A DNA stretch of 33,751 nucleotides from Cellulomonas sp. HZM (GCF_000708885.1 NZ_JEOE01000027.1:1-33751); one strand, 5' to 3'. Positions 16,261 through 25,000 are shown, numbered from the stretch's first letter. Notes: generated from the sequence alone by a model not told the origin. Translations and numbers: made by a program.

Positions 16261-16294
16261 GTGAGGTCCTCGCGATTCGTGGACGGGAGCGATG

Positions 16295-17887
16295 TCACAG
16301 CGGGATGTTGCCGTGCTTCTTCGGCGGCAGCGCCGCACGCTTGGTGCGCAGCAGCCGCAGGGCCTTGGTGATCTCGGCGCGCGTGGCGGACGGCTCGATG
16401 ACGGCGTCGACGTACCCGCGGTCGGCGGCGTCCCACGGGTTGACGATCGCCTCCTCGTAGTCGGACGTCAGCCGACGACGCTCCGCCTCGACGTCCCCGC
16501 CCTCGTCGGCCACCTTCTTCAGCGCCCCGCGCTGCAGGATGTTCACCGCGCCGCCCGCGCCCATCACGGCGATCTGCGCGGTGGGCCAGGCGAGGTTGAC
16601 GTCGGCGCCCAGCTGCTTGGAGCCCATGACGATGTACGCGCCGCCGTACGCCTTGCGCGTGATGACCGTGACGAGCGGGACGGTCGCCTCGGCGTACGCG
16701 TAGATGAGCTTCGCGCCGCGGCGGATGATGCCGTTCCACTCCTGGTCCGTGCCGGGCAGGAAGCCGGGGACGTCGACGAACGTCAGCACCGGGATGTTGA
16801 ACGCGTCGCACGTCCGCACGAACCGCGCGGCCTTCTCGGCGGCGTTGATGTCGAGCGTGCCGGCCATCTGCTGCGGCTGGTTCGCGACGATGCCGACGGG
16901 GTGCCCCTCGACGTGCCCGAACCCGATGAGCACGTTGCCCGCGTACAGCGGCTGGACCTCGAGCAGCACGCCGTCGTCGAGCACCGTCTCCACGACGGTG
17001 CGCATGTCGTACGGCTGCGAGTCGGAGTCGGGGACGAGGGTGTCGAGCGCGGCGTCGTCGTCGGACACCTCGAGCGACGCCTCGTGCGGGAACGTCGGCG
17101 GGTCGGTGAGGTTGTTCTGCGGGAGGTAGGCGAGCAGCGAGCGCACGTAGTCGATCGCGTCGTCCTCGTCGTGTGCCATGTAGTGCGCGACGCCCGAGCG
17201 CGTGTTGTGCGTGGCGGCGCCGCCGAGCTCCTCGAAGCCCACGTCCTCGCCGGTCACCGCGCGGATGACGTCCGGCCCCGTGATGAACATGTTCGACGTG
17301 CCGTCGGCCATGACGATGAAGTCGGTGAGTGCGGGGGAGTAGACAGCACCGCCCGCGGACGGGCCGAGGATGAGGCTGATCTGCGGGATCACGCCGCTCG
17401 CGGCGACGTTGCGGCGGAAGATCTCTGCGAACTGCGTCAGCCCCGCGACCCCCTCCTGGATGCGCGCGCCGCCACCGTCGCTGATGCCGACGAGCGGCAC
17501 GCCCGTGCGCAGCGCGAGGTCCATGACCTTGGTGATCTTCTGGCCGTGCACCTCGCCGAGCGAGCCGCCGAACACCGTGAAGTCCTGCGAGTACACCGCG
17601 ACCGGCCGGCCGTCGACGGTCCCGTGCCCGACGACGACGCCGTCGCCCGGGATGCGCTTCTTCTCGAGCCCGAAGTTCTGCGAGCGGTGCCGCACCAGGG
17701 CGTCGATCTCGGTGAACGAGCCCTCGTCGAGCAGCGCCTCGATGCGCTCGCGGGCGGTCTTCTTGCCGCGTGCGTGCTGCTTGTCCTGCGCGCCGGACTC
17801 GGCGGCGTCGGCGGAGCGGGAGCGCTCGGCGAGGTCGGCGAGCTTGGCGGCCGTGGTGCGGGCGGTCGAGGGGGTCGTCTGCGTCAC
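16295..17887 (-). CDS. accD: Acyl-CoA carboxylase beta chain (carboxyltransferase), AccD/PccB type
   Basis: 530 residues from a GTG at 17887, 7 nt after a TAGCCT box. Carboxyltransferase features: [18 protein letters not shown] near 41, the N-lobe [13 protein letters not shown] near 142 and [16 protein letters not shown] near 175, and the C-lobe [14 protein letters not shown] near 390 and [20 protein letters not shown] near 432. These bind the acyl-CoA and carboxybiotin. It transfers the carboxyl group from the BCCP of the alpha chain to propionyl- or acetyl-CoA, giving methylmalonyl- or malonyl-CoA. The residue that discriminates the two substrates was not assigned. It heads the operon with the unknown His-rich gene and accE, and is divergent from birA. 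Confidence 0.95.
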   Translation of the reverse strand: MTQTTPSTARTTAAKLADLAERSRSADAAESGAQDKQHARGKKTARERIEALLDEGSFTEIDALVRHRSQNFGLEKKRIPGDGVVVGHGTVDGRPVAVYSQDFTVFGGSLGEVHGQKITKVMDLALRTGVPLVGISDGGGARIQEGVAGLTQFAEIFRRNVAASGVIPQISLILGPSAGGAVYSPALTDFIVMADGTSNMFITGPDVIRAVTGEDVGFEELGGAATHNTRSGVAHYMAHDEDDAIDYVRSLLAYLPQNNLTDPPTFPHEASLEVSDDDAALDTLVPDSDSQPYDMRTVVETVLDDGVLLEVQPLYAGNVLIGFGHVEGHPVGIVANQPQQMAGTLDINAAEKAARFVRTCDAFNIPVLTFVDVPGFLPGTDQEWNGIIRRGAKLIYAYAEATVPLVTVITRKAYGGAYIVMGSKQLGADVNLAWPTAQIAVMGAGGAVNILQRGALKKVADEGGDVEAERRRLTSDYEEAIVNPWDAADRGYVDAVIEPSATRAEITKALRLLRTKRAALPPKKHGNIPL

Positions 17888-17894
17888 CCGACCG

Positions 17895-17900
17895 AGGCTA
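17895..17900 (-). promoter_or_regulatory. -10-like TAGCCT box for leaderless accD
   Basis: TAGCCT on the minus strand lies 7 nt before the accD GTG at 17887; no Shine-Dalgarno is seen. Confidence 0.5.
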
Positions 17901-17959
17901 GTTGTCCGACGGCTCCTACGTGCGTGCAGCCGCGCCACGGTTCCGTCCGGTTCGCTCGT

Positions 17960-17976
17960 AGGTTTCCTCCAAACCT
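17960..17976. promoter_or_regulatory. Inverted repeat in the accD-birA divergent promoter region
   Basis: AGGTTTCCTCCAAACCT has perfect 6-bp arms around a 5-bp centre, midway between the accD and birA starts. It has the form of an operator but does not match the BioQ consensus I know, so the binder is unassigned. Confidence 0.45.
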
Positions 17977-18024
17977 GGGGCCACGGGTGTGGAGACAGGG
18001 GTGTGCGCTGCGACGATGGACGGC

Positions 18025-18882
18025 ATGGCCGACCCCCTGCGTGCGCCCCTGGGCGCCGACGCCCTGAGCACGCTCCTGCTCGCGCCCGCCGGCCCGCTCG
18101 ACCGGCTCGAGGTCGTCGCGAGCACGGGGTCGACGAACGACGACCTCGTCGCGGCGCTGCGCACGGACCCGCGCGCGTGGGCCGGCACCGGGCTGCTGGT
18201 CGCCGACCACCAGCTCGCGGGCCATGGCCGAGCGGGCCGCGGCTGGGAGACGCCGGCCGGTACCTCCCTGACGTGTTCGTTCGTCACGTGGCCGGAGGTC
18301 GACGTCGACGCGCTCGGGTGGCTCCCACTCCTCGCGGGCCTCGGCGTGGTCACGGCCGTGCGCGCGACCGCGGGAGTCCGCGCCGAGCTGAAGTGGCCCA
18401 ACGACGTGCTGGTCCCGGGCGACGAGCCGCTCGAGGGCTGGGGGTCGGCACGCAAGGTCTCGGGCATCCTCACCCAGGCGGTCCCCACGCCGATCGGGCT
18501 CGCGGTCGTGGTCGGCATCGGCGTCAACGTGGCCCAGCGGTCCGACGAGCTGGCGGTCCCGAGCGCGACCTCTCTCGCGCTCGCGGGCGCGAGGGACCTG
18601 GACCGCGAGACGATGCTCGTCGCGCTCGTCGAGTCGCTCGCGCAGGTCACGGCACGGTGGCGCGCGGCGGACGGGGACGTCGTCGGCTCGGGCCTCGCGG
18701 CGGACGTCGCGGCGGTGTGCCGGACGCTCGGGACGCGCGTGCGCGTCGAGCTGCCGGGCGACGAGCTCCTGGAGGGCACCGCGACGGCGCTGGACGACGA
18801 CGCCGCGCTGCTCGTCGTGGCCGACGACGGCACGACGCACCGCGTGCTCGCGGGTGACGTGCGCCACGTGCGGGACGCCTGA
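18025..18882 (+). CDS. birA: Biotin--[acetyl-CoA-carboxylase] ligase
   Basis: 285 residues from the ATG at 18025; in-frame ATGs at 17989 and 18016 are possible, and none has a strong ribosome site. Motifs of the biotinyl ligase domain: [10 protein letters not shown] near 33, the biotinyl-AMP loop GHGRAGRGW near 67, KWPNDVLV near 121 and KVSGILTQA near 145. A C-terminal SH3-like segment ends the protein. There is no N-terminal DNA-binding domain, so this is a monofunctional ligase and not a repressor. It makes biotinyl-AMP and attaches biotin to Lys562 of the alpha chain encoded at 4269-6062. It is divergent from accD and followed 14 nt later by the cyclase gene. Confidence 0.92.
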   Translation: MADPLRAPLGADALSTLLLAPAGPLDRLEVVASTGSTNDDLVAALRTDPRAWAGTGLLVADHQLAGHGRAGRGWETPAGTSLTCSFVTWPEVDVDALGWLPLLAGLGVVTAVRATAGVRAELKWPNDVLVPGDEPLEGWGSARKVSGILTQAVPTPIGLAVVVGIGVNVAQRSDELAVPSATSLALAGARDLDRETMLVALVESLAQVTARWRAADGDVVGSGLAADVAAVCRTLGTRVRVELPGDELLEGTATALDDDAALLVVADDGTTHRVLAGDVRHVRDA

Positions 18883-18884
18883 AC

Positions 18885-18890
18885 TACCCT
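18885..18890 (+). promoter_or_regulatory. -10-like TACCCT box for the cyclase gene
   Basis: TACCCT begins 3 nt after the birA stop and lies 6 nt before the GTG at 18897. The cyclase could therefore have its own leaderless message as well as read-through from birA. Confidence 0.45.
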
Positions 18891-18896
18891 CGTCCC

Positions 18897-20024
18897 GTGC
18901 CCGACGACGGTCCCGTGGACCCACCCCTGGACGATGCGGCTGCTGTCGACGCCGTCGACGAGCCCGCCCGCCAGGAGCGTGCCGCGCTCGAGTCCACGGT
19001 CGAGGAGATCGACCGTGCGCTGCTGGGCGGCGACCGCACGTTCAGCGCGAACGACCTGGCCGACCGCGCGGGTATCGGCCTCGAGTTCGTCCGCGGCTTC
19101 TGGACGACGCTCGGCCTGCCGCACTCGGACCCGGACGACGAGGTGTACACCGAGCTCGACGCGCAGGCCGTCGACCGCGCGGCGTCGCTCGTGCGCGAGC
19201 ACGGGCTCGACCTGCGCGCGGTCATCACCCTGACGCGCGCGCTCGGTCACACGTCCGACCGCCTCGCGCTGTGGCAGGTCGAGGCGCTCGTCGAGGACAT
19301 GTCGACGCGGTACGAGCTCGACGACGCGACGGCCCGCCTGCTCGTGCTCGACCGCCTCGCGGACCTCGCCCCGGTGCTCGAGGCGCAGCTGGTGCACTCC
19401 TACCGCCGCCAGCTCGCAGCGATCGCCGGCCGCTACGCCGCCGAGTTCGGCGAGCTGCGCGACCCCGGCCCGGACCGCAGCGCCCTGCCCCTCGCGCGGG
19501 CGGTCGGCTTCGCGGACATGGTGTCCTTCACACGCCGGACCGCGGGCCTCGGGTCGACCGACCTGTCGCAGTTCGTGCAGCGCTTCGAGAGCGCCGCGCG
19601 CGACGTCGTCACCGCGGGCGGCGGCCGCGTCGTGAAGACGATCGGCGACGCGGTGCTGTTCGTCGCCGACGACCCCGCGACGGGCGCCCGCGTCGCGCTC
19701 GGGCTCGCCGAGACGCTGGGCCGTGAGCTCGACAGCGACGCCGTCCGCCTGGCAGGCCTCGCCGACGGCGCGCGCGGTGTCACGCCCGTGCGCGTCGGGT
19801 TCGTGTGGGGGCGCGTGCTGTCGCGCTTCGGCGACGTCTTCGGCCCGCCGGTCAACCTCGCGGCGCGGCTCACGGACATCGCCGACCCCAGCACGGTGCT
19901 CACCGACCCGGCCACGGCCCAGGTGCTCGCGGGCGTCGCCGGGCTGCGGCTCGACGAGCAGCCGACCGTCGAGCTGCAGGGCCTCGGCCCGGTGACTCCC
20001 GTGCTGCTCACCGGCGAGAGCTGA
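18897..20024 (+). CDS. Class III adenylate/guanylate cyclase, soluble
   Basis: 375 residues, GTG start. The N-terminal 190 residues are helical and soluble, with no membrane segment. The class III catalytic domain is at about 198-375: GFADMVSFT with metal-binding Asp207, KTIGDAVLF with Lys247 (base recognition) and Asp251 (second metal ligand), FGDVFG with Asp313, and VNLAARL with the transition-state residues Asn320 and Arg324. With all key residues present it should be active as a homodimer; the Lys/Asp pair favours ATP, giving cAMP. An adenylate cyclase near pccB and birA is also found in Streptomyces. Its last 17 nt overlap the convergent YciI-like gene. Confidence 0.93.
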   Translation: MPDDGPVDPPLDDAAAVDAVDEPARQERAALESTVEEIDRALLGGDRTFSANDLADRAGIGLEFVRGFWTTLGLPHSDPDDEVYTELDAQAVDRAASLVREHGLDLRAVITLTRALGHTSDRLALWQVEALVEDMSTRYELDDATARLLVLDRLADLAPVLEAQLVHSYRRQLAAIAGRYAAEFGELRDPGPDRSALPLARAVGFADMVSFTRRTAGLGSTDLSQFVQRFESAARDVVTAGGGRVVKTIGDAVLFVADDPATGARVALGLAETLGRELDSDAVRLAGLADGARGVTPVRVGFVWGRVLSRFGDVFGPPVNLAARLTDIADPSTVLTDPATAQVLAGVAGLRLDEQPTVELQGLGPVTPVLLTGES

Positions 20025-20373
20025 GCAGCTCCTCGGTCGCGGCGTCGTCCATGATCACGCGCACCTCCTGCGCGCAGCGGCAGGCCGCGGCGATCTTCGC
20101 GGCCCAGTGCAGCGCCTCCTCCCGGGTCGCCACGTCGACCACGGCGAAGCCGCCGACGACCTCCTTGGTCTCGGGGTAGGGGCCGTCGGTCACGGTGCCG
20201 TCGGTTGCGACGACGCTCGCGCGCTGGCGCTCGAGCCCCGCGCCGAACACCCAGACTCCTGCCTCGATGCCCTCGCGCTCGACGGCGTGCGAGTCGCGCG
20301 CGACGTCGTCCCAGTCGCCGTCGGGGATGTGGTCCATCGAGCCGTCGTCGAACGAGATCAGGTACTGCGTCAT
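20008..20373 (-). CDS. YciI-related small protein
   Basis: 121 residues from an ATG with an AAGGAGAC site about 6 nt upstream. The fold markers of the YCII-related family are visible: the strand MTQYLISFDDGS, a central GTVTDGPYPETKEVVGGFAVVDV (about 59-81) and an EEALHWAAKI helix. Family members are small alpha/beta dimers whose role is mostly unknown; relatives of this DGPF-containing type are often found near ECF sigma factors, but that is not so here. The 3' end overlaps the convergent cyclase gene by 17 nt. Confidence 0.85.
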   Translation of the reverse strand: MTQYLISFDDGSMDHIPDGDWDDVARDSHAVEREGIEAGVWVFGAGLERQRASVVATDGTVTDGPYPETKEVVGGFAVVDVATREEALHWAAKIAAACRCAQEVRVIMDDAATEELLSSRR

Positions 20374-20432
20374 GGCACGTCTCCTTGTTCGTGGCGGTCC
20401 GGTCGGCCGCTCTCACCTGTGCGACGAACGGG

Positions 20433-21176
20433 TCAGCGTGGATCCGACACCGGCTCGTCCTCGCGTTCGACGTTGGCCGGTGAGTTGTTGGCGACCGTGT
20501 TGACCCGCGTCGAGACGGGGGTCGCCTCGATCAGCGGCGGCTCGGCCGTCAGTAGCGGGCGGGCGTGCTCGGCGTCGACCGCCGGGTCGAGCCACGCGTC
20601 CCAGTCCTCGCGGCGCAGCATGAGCGGCTGGCGGTCGTGGATGTGCTCGAGCTCGGGGAGCGCGGGGCGCGTGATGACGGTCGCGCTGACGAGCCAGCGG
20701 TCGGGGTCGTCGTCGGCCTTGCTCGGGTCCTTCCAGAACTCGTACAGGCCGGCGAGCGCGAGCACGTCCCCGTCGGCGGGGTGCAGGTAGAACGGCTGCT
20801 TGCGCTTGACCGGCGCGTCCGCGGCGGGCTTCTTCCACTCGAAGTACCCGTCGGCGGGCAGCAGCGCGCGGCGTGCCGCGAAGGGCCGCGCGAACGACGA
20901 CTTCTCCGCGAGCGTCTCGACGCGCGCGTTGATCATCCGGTTGCCGACCGACGGGTCCTTCGCCCACGAGGGCACGAGCCCCCAGCGTGCGACGCGCAGC
21001 TGGCGCGTGATCTCGCCCGTCTCCTTGTCCGCGCGCTCGACGACCATCCGCACGCCGTCGGTGGGGGCGACGTTCCACGAGGGCCCGAGCAGGCGCACCT
21101 CGTCGGCGACGGTCGCGATCGCGAACTCGTCGGCCAATGCCTGGTCCTCACGGAAGGAGGCGTAGCGACCGCACAT
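20433..21176 (-). CDS. SRAP / YedK-family abasic-site processing protein
   Basis: 247 residues from the ATG at 21176, which gives the obligatory MCGRY opening; Cys2 becomes the N-terminal nucleophile after Met removal. Other conserved parts: PSWNVAPTDG near 32, ARWGLVPSWAKD near 61, NARVETLAEKSSFA near 79, the catalytic-type Glu in GYFEWKK near 107, and the His in HDRQPLML near 166. SRAP proteins crosslink to abasic sites in single-stranded DNA and protect them. The gene is divergent from the MFS exporter. The C-terminal 25 residues are an acidic/polar tail. Confidence 0.93.
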   Translation of the reverse strand: MCGRYASFREDQALADEFAIATVADEVRLLGPSWNVAPTDGVRMVVERADKETGEITRQLRVARWGLVPSWAKDPSVGNRMINARVETLAEKSSFARPFAARRALLPADGYFEWKKPAADAPVKRKQPFYLHPADGDVLALAGLYEFWKDPSKADDDPDRWLVSATVITRPALPELEHIHDRQPLMLRREDWDAWLDPAVDAEHARPLLTAEPPLIEATPVSTRVNTVANNSPANVEREDEPVSDPR

Positions 21177-21245
21177 GCGCCCAGGGTGGCACGAGGCGCC
21201 GACACGGACCGAGCGACGCGGACGGGTGCTGGCGAGGACGCCGAT

Positions 21246-21257
21246 CGAATCGATTCG
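21246..21257. promoter_or_regulatory. 12-bp perfect palindrome in the yedK-MFS divergent gap
   Basis: CGAATCGATTCG lies 36 bp before the MFS ATG and 70 bp before the YedK-type ATG. Its place suggests an operator; no regulator is encoded nearby. Confidence 0.35.
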
Positions 21258-21292
21258 CGTCGCGTGCGTCGACGGTGTCACGATGGATCCCG

Positions 21293-22567
21293 ATGTCCTC
21301 CGAACGCCTCCCCGCAGCACCCGTCGCGCACCCGCCTGCGCAGGCCTCGTCGTCCCCCGACGTCGGCAGCTACCGCCCCAACGCGAAGTACGTCCTGCTG
21401 CTCGGCCTGATGTGCGCGCTCCCGGCGATCTCGAACGACATCTACCTCCCGTCCCTCCCGGACGTCGCGCGCGACCTGCACACCTCCGCCACCGCGGCCC
21501 AGCTCACGATGACCGCGATGATGCTCGGTGGCGCGGTCGGCCAGCTCGTCATCGGGCCGCTGTCCGACCGCCTCGGTCGCCGCACGCCGGTGCTGGTCGG
21601 CGTCGCGCTGCACGTCGTGACGTCGCTGCTGTGCGCGGTCGTGCCGTCCATCGGGGCGCTCGTCGGGCTGCGCGTGCTGCAGGGGTTCTTCAACGCGTCG
21701 GCGTCGGTCGTCGCGATGGCCGTGATCCGCGACCGCTTCGTCGGCGCCGCGGCCTCGGGGCTGATCTCGCGGCTCATGCTCGTCATCGGCATCGCGCCGC
21801 TGTTCGCCCCGTCCATCGGCGGCGCGATCGCGGGCGAGTGGGGCTGGCGCGCGGTGTTCGTCGCGCTCGCGGTGTTCGGGGCGACGCTCTGGGTGATCGT
21901 GTGGCGGCGGCTGCCCGAGACGCTGCCCGCCGAGCGGCGCCGCGGGTCCGGCATCCGCACCGCCCTGACCGGCTACGGGACGCTGCTGCGTGACCGGCAC
22001 TTCGTCGCGCTCGCGCTGCTGCCGGGCTTCGGCACCGCGGTGCTCATGAGCTACGTCGTGGGGTCGCCGTTCGTGCTCATGGAGGGCTACGGGCTGACGG
22101 CTCAGCAGTTCGCGTGGCTGTTCGCGATCAACGGCATCGGGCTCGTCGGCGGTGCGCAGGTCAACGCCTACCTGGTGCGCCGCGTCGCGCCCATCCGGAT
22201 CGTGCGCGTCGTGCTGCCCGTCTCGCTCGCCCTCACGTTGGGCCTGCTCACGCTCGCGATCACGGGTGCCGGCGGCCTCCCGCTGCTGCTCGTGACGCTC
22301 TGGCTCATCCTCGCGATGGTCAACTTCGCGCCGCCCAACGCGTCGGCGATCGCGCTGTCCCGGCACGGCGAGATCGCGGGCACGGCGGCGGCGTTCATCG
22401 GCGCGACGGGCGCCGCGATCGGCGGCGTCATCAGCCCGCTCACCAGCCTGCTGGGCGGCGACGCGCTCGCGATGGCCGTCGTGATGGTGGGCTCCGCGGC
22501 GACGGCGCTCGTCGTCCTCGCGCTCGCTACGCCCGCCTACCACCGCGGCGGCGCCTGGTCCGGCTGA
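21293..22567 (+). CDS. MFS multidrug exporter, Bcr/CflA type
   Basis: 424 residues from the ATG at 21293; the frame is open upstream but opposite the YedK-type gene start. Twelve hydrophobic segments are visible. The MFS loop-2/3 signature GPLSDRLGRRTPVLVG is at about 86-101, and the N-terminal helix has ISNDIYLPSLPDVARDL (about 46-62), characteristic of the Bcr/CflA drug:H+ antiporter branch. A Pro/Ala-rich head of about 30 residues precedes helix 1. It is probably a proton-driven exporter of small molecules; the substrate is unknown. It ends 6 nt before the convergent aminotransferase stop. Confidence 0.9.
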   Translation: MSSERLPAAPVAHPPAQASSSPDVGSYRPNAKYVLLLGLMCALPAISNDIYLPSLPDVARDLHTSATAAQLTMTAMMLGGAVGQLVIGPLSDRLGRRTPVLVGVALHVVTSLLCAVVPSIGALVGLRVLQGFFNASASVVAMAVIRDRFVGAAASGLISRLMLVIGIAPLFAPSIGGAIAGEWGWRAVFVALAVFGATLWVIVWRRLPETLPAERRRGSGIRTALTGYGTLLRDRHFVALALLPGFGTAVLMSYVVGSPFVLMEGYGLTAQQFAWLFAINGIGLVGGAQVNAYLVRRVAPIRIVRVVLPVSLALTLGLLTLAITGAGGLPLLLVTLWLILAMVNFAPPNASAIALSRHGEIAGTAAAFIGATGAAIGGVISPLTSLLGGDALAMAVVMVGSAATALVVLALATPAYHRGGAWSG

Positions 22568-22578
22568 CGCGCGTCAGC
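22563..22578. terminator. 16-bp palindrome holding the stop codons of two convergent genes
   Basis: GCTGACGCGCGTCAGC is a perfect palindrome. It contains TGA of the MFS gene (22565-22567) and, symmetrically, TGA of the aminotransferase on the other strand (22574-22576). As RNA it could form a short hairpin in either direction; there is no U-tract. Confidence 0.5.
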
Positions 22579-23797
22579 GACCGAGCCGCGCGAGCCCCTC
22601 GACGGCCCGTTCGAGGACGTCCTCGCGCTTGACGAACGTGAACCGCACCCAGGACGCGAGCGCCTCGTCGGCCGACGAGCCCGCGGTGGTGAACGCCCGC
22701 ACCGGCACGCCCACGACCCCCGCGAGCGCGGGCAGCGCGCGGCACAGCTCCGCGCCGTCCTCGTGCCCGAGCGGCCTCGCGTCGGCGAGCACGAAGTAGG
22801 TCCCGTCGGGCCGCACCACGTCGAGCCCCGCCGCGACCAGCCCCTCGCACAGCAGGTCGCGCCGCCGCGCCAGGGACGCCGCGAGATCGTCGACCCACTG
22901 CGCGACGCCCGGGTCCCGCAGCGCGAACGCGACCGCGGGCTGGAACGGCGCCCCGGACACGTAGGTGAGGAACTGCTTCACCGTCCGCACCGCCGCGACG
23001 AGGTGCTCCGGCCCCGCGACCCACCCGATCTTCCATCCGGTGAAGGAGAACGTCTTGCCGGCCGACGAGATCGTCAGCGTGCGCTTCGCCATGCCGGGCA
23101 GCGACGCGATCGGCACGTGCGGCGGGCGCCCGTGCGGGCCGTCGAGCGTGAGGTGCTCGTACACCTCGTCGGTCACGACGAGCGCGTCGTGCCGCTGCGC
23201 GAGGCGCGCGACCGCGACCAGCTCGTCGTGCGTGAGCACCGCGCCCGTGGGGTTGTGCGGGGTGTTGAGCAGGACGATGCGCGTGCGGTCGGTGAACGCC
23301 TGCTCGAGGGCGGCGAGGTCGACCCGGAACCCGTCGGGCGTCGCGCGCAGGGGAGCGGTGGTGTGCGTCGCGCCGGCCATCGCGACCACGGCCGCATAGG
23401 CGTCGTAGAAGGGCTCGAGCGTCAGCACCTCGTCGTCCGGGCCGGCCAGTGCGAGGACGCTCGCGGCGATCGCCTCGGTCGCCCCCGCGGTGACGAGCAC
23501 CTGGGTGCCCGGGTCGACGACGAGCCCGTAGCGGGCGGCCTGGTGCTCGGCGATCGCCTCGCGCAGCTCAAGGATCCCCGGCCCGGGCGGGTACTGGTTG
23601 GCGCCGTCGGCGATCGCCCGCTGCGCTGCCGCCGCCACGGACGCGGGGCCGTCGACGTCGGGGAACCCCTGGCCGAGGTTGATCGCGCCCGTGCTCGCGG
23701 CGAGCGCGCTCATCTCGGCGAAGATCGTCGCGCCCGGCGTCCCGTCGGCGCGCAGCAGTCCCGCGGCACGGGCGACGGAGGTCCAGCGTCGGGTCAT
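22574..23797 (-). CDS. PLP-dependent class I/II aminotransferase, DapC/kynurenine-aminotransferase-like
   Basis: 407 residues from the ATG at 23797, 7 nt after a TAGCCT box. Fold-type I aminotransferase motifs: TIFAEMSALAASTGAINLGQ (25-44), NQYPPGPG at 67-74, NTPHNPTGAVL at 178-188, TDEVYEHL at 209-216 and the PLP lysine Lys248 in SSAGKTFSFTGWK. The N-terminal part closely resembles the mycobacterial Rv0858c-type enzyme annotated as N-succinyldiaminopimelate aminotransferase (DapC), a step of lysine and diaminopimelate synthesis; kynurenine or methionine aminotransferases share the same features. The reaction cannot be decided here, so no symbol is given. It has no operon partners. Confidence 0.92.
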   Translation of the reverse strand: MTRRWTSVARAAGLLRADGTPGATIFAEMSALAASTGAINLGQGFPDVDGPASVAAAAQRAIADGANQYPPGPGILELREAIAEHQAARYGLVVDPGTQVLVTAGATEAIAASVLALAGPDDEVLTLEPFYDAYAAVVAMAGATHTTAPLRATPDGFRVDLAALEQAFTDRTRIVLLNTPHNPTGAVLTHDELVAVARLAQRHDALVVTDEVYEHLTLDGPHGRPPHVPIASLPGMAKRTLTISSAGKTFSFTGWKIGWVAGPEHLVAAVRTVKQFLTYVSGAPFQPAVAFALRDPGVAQWVDDLAASLARRRDLLCEGLVAAGLDVVRPDGTYFVLADARPLGHEDGAELCRALPALAGVVGVPVRAFTTAGSSADEALASWVRFTFVKREDVLERAVEGLARLGR

Positions 23798-23804
23798 GCG
23801 GGCA

Positions 23805-23810
23805 AGGCTA
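23805..23810 (-). promoter_or_regulatory. -10-like TAGCCT box for the aminotransferase gene
   Basis: TAGCCT on the minus strand lies 7 nt before the ATG at 23797, identical in sequence and spacing to the accD box. Confidence 0.5.
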
Positions 23811-23915
23811 GGGGTGCCATGGGGCCAGAGGGATGTGGACGGATCGATTGGTCGGCTACCTTGCTCGCACGACTCCACGTCCGGGGGCCTCGTACGCGAA
23901 CCAGGGGTGACTCCG

Positions 23916-24077
23916 ATGAAGGCTCTTCTACCTCGGTGCGTATCCGGTCGCGTCGTGTGGAGCGGGCGGTTGCTAGAAGTCGTGGGATCCGCTCAAGCAG
24001 TTGAACCTGCGCCCACCCGTCAGCTTGGCCGCGGCACGTCGCTCTCCCCGCTCTCATCCTTTGGGAAGGGGGAGTAG
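23916..24077 (+). CDS. Candidate small protein (53 aa), unknown
   Basis: 53 residues (MKALLPRCVSGRVVWSGRLL onward, ending LSSFGKGE). AGGGGTGA five bases before the ATG is a good ribosome site, and the stop is 5 nt before the next gene's ATG, so the two could be a small operon. There is no membrane segment or known motif. It may be a leader or a fragment; coding status is uncertain. Confidence 0.35.
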   Translation: MKALLPRCVSGRVVWSGRLLEVVGSAQAVEPAPTRQLGRGTSLSPLSSFGKGE

Positions 24078-24082
24078 CCCCG

Positions 24083-24454
24083 ATGGCATCCTGCGCCTAC
24101 TTCTCTGTCGAGAAGGGTCTTCTCTCGATCTTCAACAGCGCTGGGCAGGTCGTCTGGCACGGGATGCCCGACGGGTTACCCGTCGTCGATCTGCGGCTTG
24201 CACAAGATGAAACGTCGGCGGTGGTCCTCCTCGATCCCCCCGACGGTAGCGGACGTATTCACAATCTAGTTAGCATCTCGAACGCTGGCGCGATCCTCTG
24301 GCGCGGTCAACTGCCACGCGACGAAGCTTCGGATGCGTTCGTCAGCCTAGAGATGGGAACCGATAGCCGGGTGCTCGCGAACACGTGGAGCGGGTATCGG
24401 CTGCGGCTGAATCCTCGCTCGGGTCGCATCGAAGGTCAGGTACCGACGAAGTGA
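24083..24454 (+). CDS. Orphan 123-aa protein with repeated beta-hairpin-like units
   Basis: 123 residues; a purine-rich GGAAGGGGGAG lies about 8 nt before the ATG. I do not recognise a family. Three segments share a pattern of hydrophobic strand, turn with Asn/Ser-Ala/Ser-Gly, then a second strand: SIFNSAGQVVWHG (15-27), SISNAGAILWRGQLP (64-78) and LNPRSGRIEGQVP (109-121). This resembles blades of beta-propeller or PQQ-like repeats, but three units are too few for a propeller. There is no signal peptide, so it is probably cytoplasmic. Base composition is visibly less G+C-rich than in flanking genes, and codons such as CTA, ATA and AGC are used, consistent with acquired DNA. Confidence 0.7.
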   Translation: MASCAYFSVEKGLLSIFNSAGQVVWHGMPDGLPVVDLRLAQDETSAVVLLDPPDGSGRIHNLVSISNAGAILWRGQLPRDEASDAFVSLEMGTDSRVLANTWSGYRLRLNPRSGRIEGQVPTK

Positions 24455-24603
24455 CGCTCTCGAGCCGGTCAAATTCATGATCGAGTAGCGGCAGGACGCA
24501 ACTCAGCGTCCGTGGGAGGCCGCGCCCGTCTGCACCCCGGCGGCTCGGTTGATGGGCACGTCGCGAGCTACGTCAAATACAGTGACGGTCTGAGGAGGTA
24601 CGC

Positions 24604-24783
24604 GTGCGGCTGATCAACATCCGCGGAAACGGGGTGCACCGGGACGCCGTCGGCGTGGCACTCGTCAGCTGCTCGGCGGCGCCGATCTTCCTGATCTACT
24701 ACTCGCTCTGGTGGATCGCGCCTGCGGTCATCATGCTGTTGACCGGTCTGGTGCTGATACGGAGAACCGGGAGAAGCCGATGA
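24604..24783 (+). CDS. Small two-helix membrane protein (59 aa)
   Basis: 59 residues from a GTG preceded by an ideal GAGGAGGT site about 5 nt upstream. After a basic head (VRLINIRGNGVHRD) two hydrophobic segments follow: about 16-38 (VGVALVSCSAAPIFLIYYSL onward) and 39-53 (APAVIMLLTGLVLI), then a basic tail RRTGRSR. This is the layout of a small hairpin membrane protein. No family is recognised. The next small membrane gene begins 4 nt after its stop. Confidence 0.6.
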   Translation: MRLINIRGNGVHRDAVGVALVSCSAAPIFLIYYSLWWIAPAVIMLLTGLVLIRRTGRSR

Positions 24784-24787
24784 ATCG

Positions 24788-25000
24788 GTGTCGCAACGCC
24801 TCCACGTCATGGGCGTCATTCCTTGCGCCGCGACCAGTCATCAGGCAGGCGATGCGATAGTGGGCGTCGCTCTATGGATCGTGGCGTTGCTCGCCTGCGA
24901 GGCCGTCATCGTGATACTCGTCCTCCGCGGACCTCAACTTGACGCGGAGGCGCGTTCTTTCGCAGCTTCGGCCGTGCCGTGCGTTCATAGCGAAGGTTGA
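24788..25000 (+). CDS. Candidate small single-pass membrane protein (70 aa)
   Basis: Read from the GTG at 24788 it has 70 residues with one clear membrane helix (AIVGVALWIVALLACEAVIV, about 23-42, continuing ILVL) followed by a polar tail. The start is uncertain: no good ribosome site is near 24788, and an ATG at 24809 or a GTG near 24860 could serve. It follows the 59-residue membrane protein by 4 nt. From 25001 to 25243 I see no supportable gene, only a 38-codon frame at 25002-25118. Confidence 0.4.
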   Translation: MSQRLHVMGVIPCAATSHQAGDAIVGVALWIVALLACEAVIVILVLRGPQLDAEARSFAASAVPCVHSEG

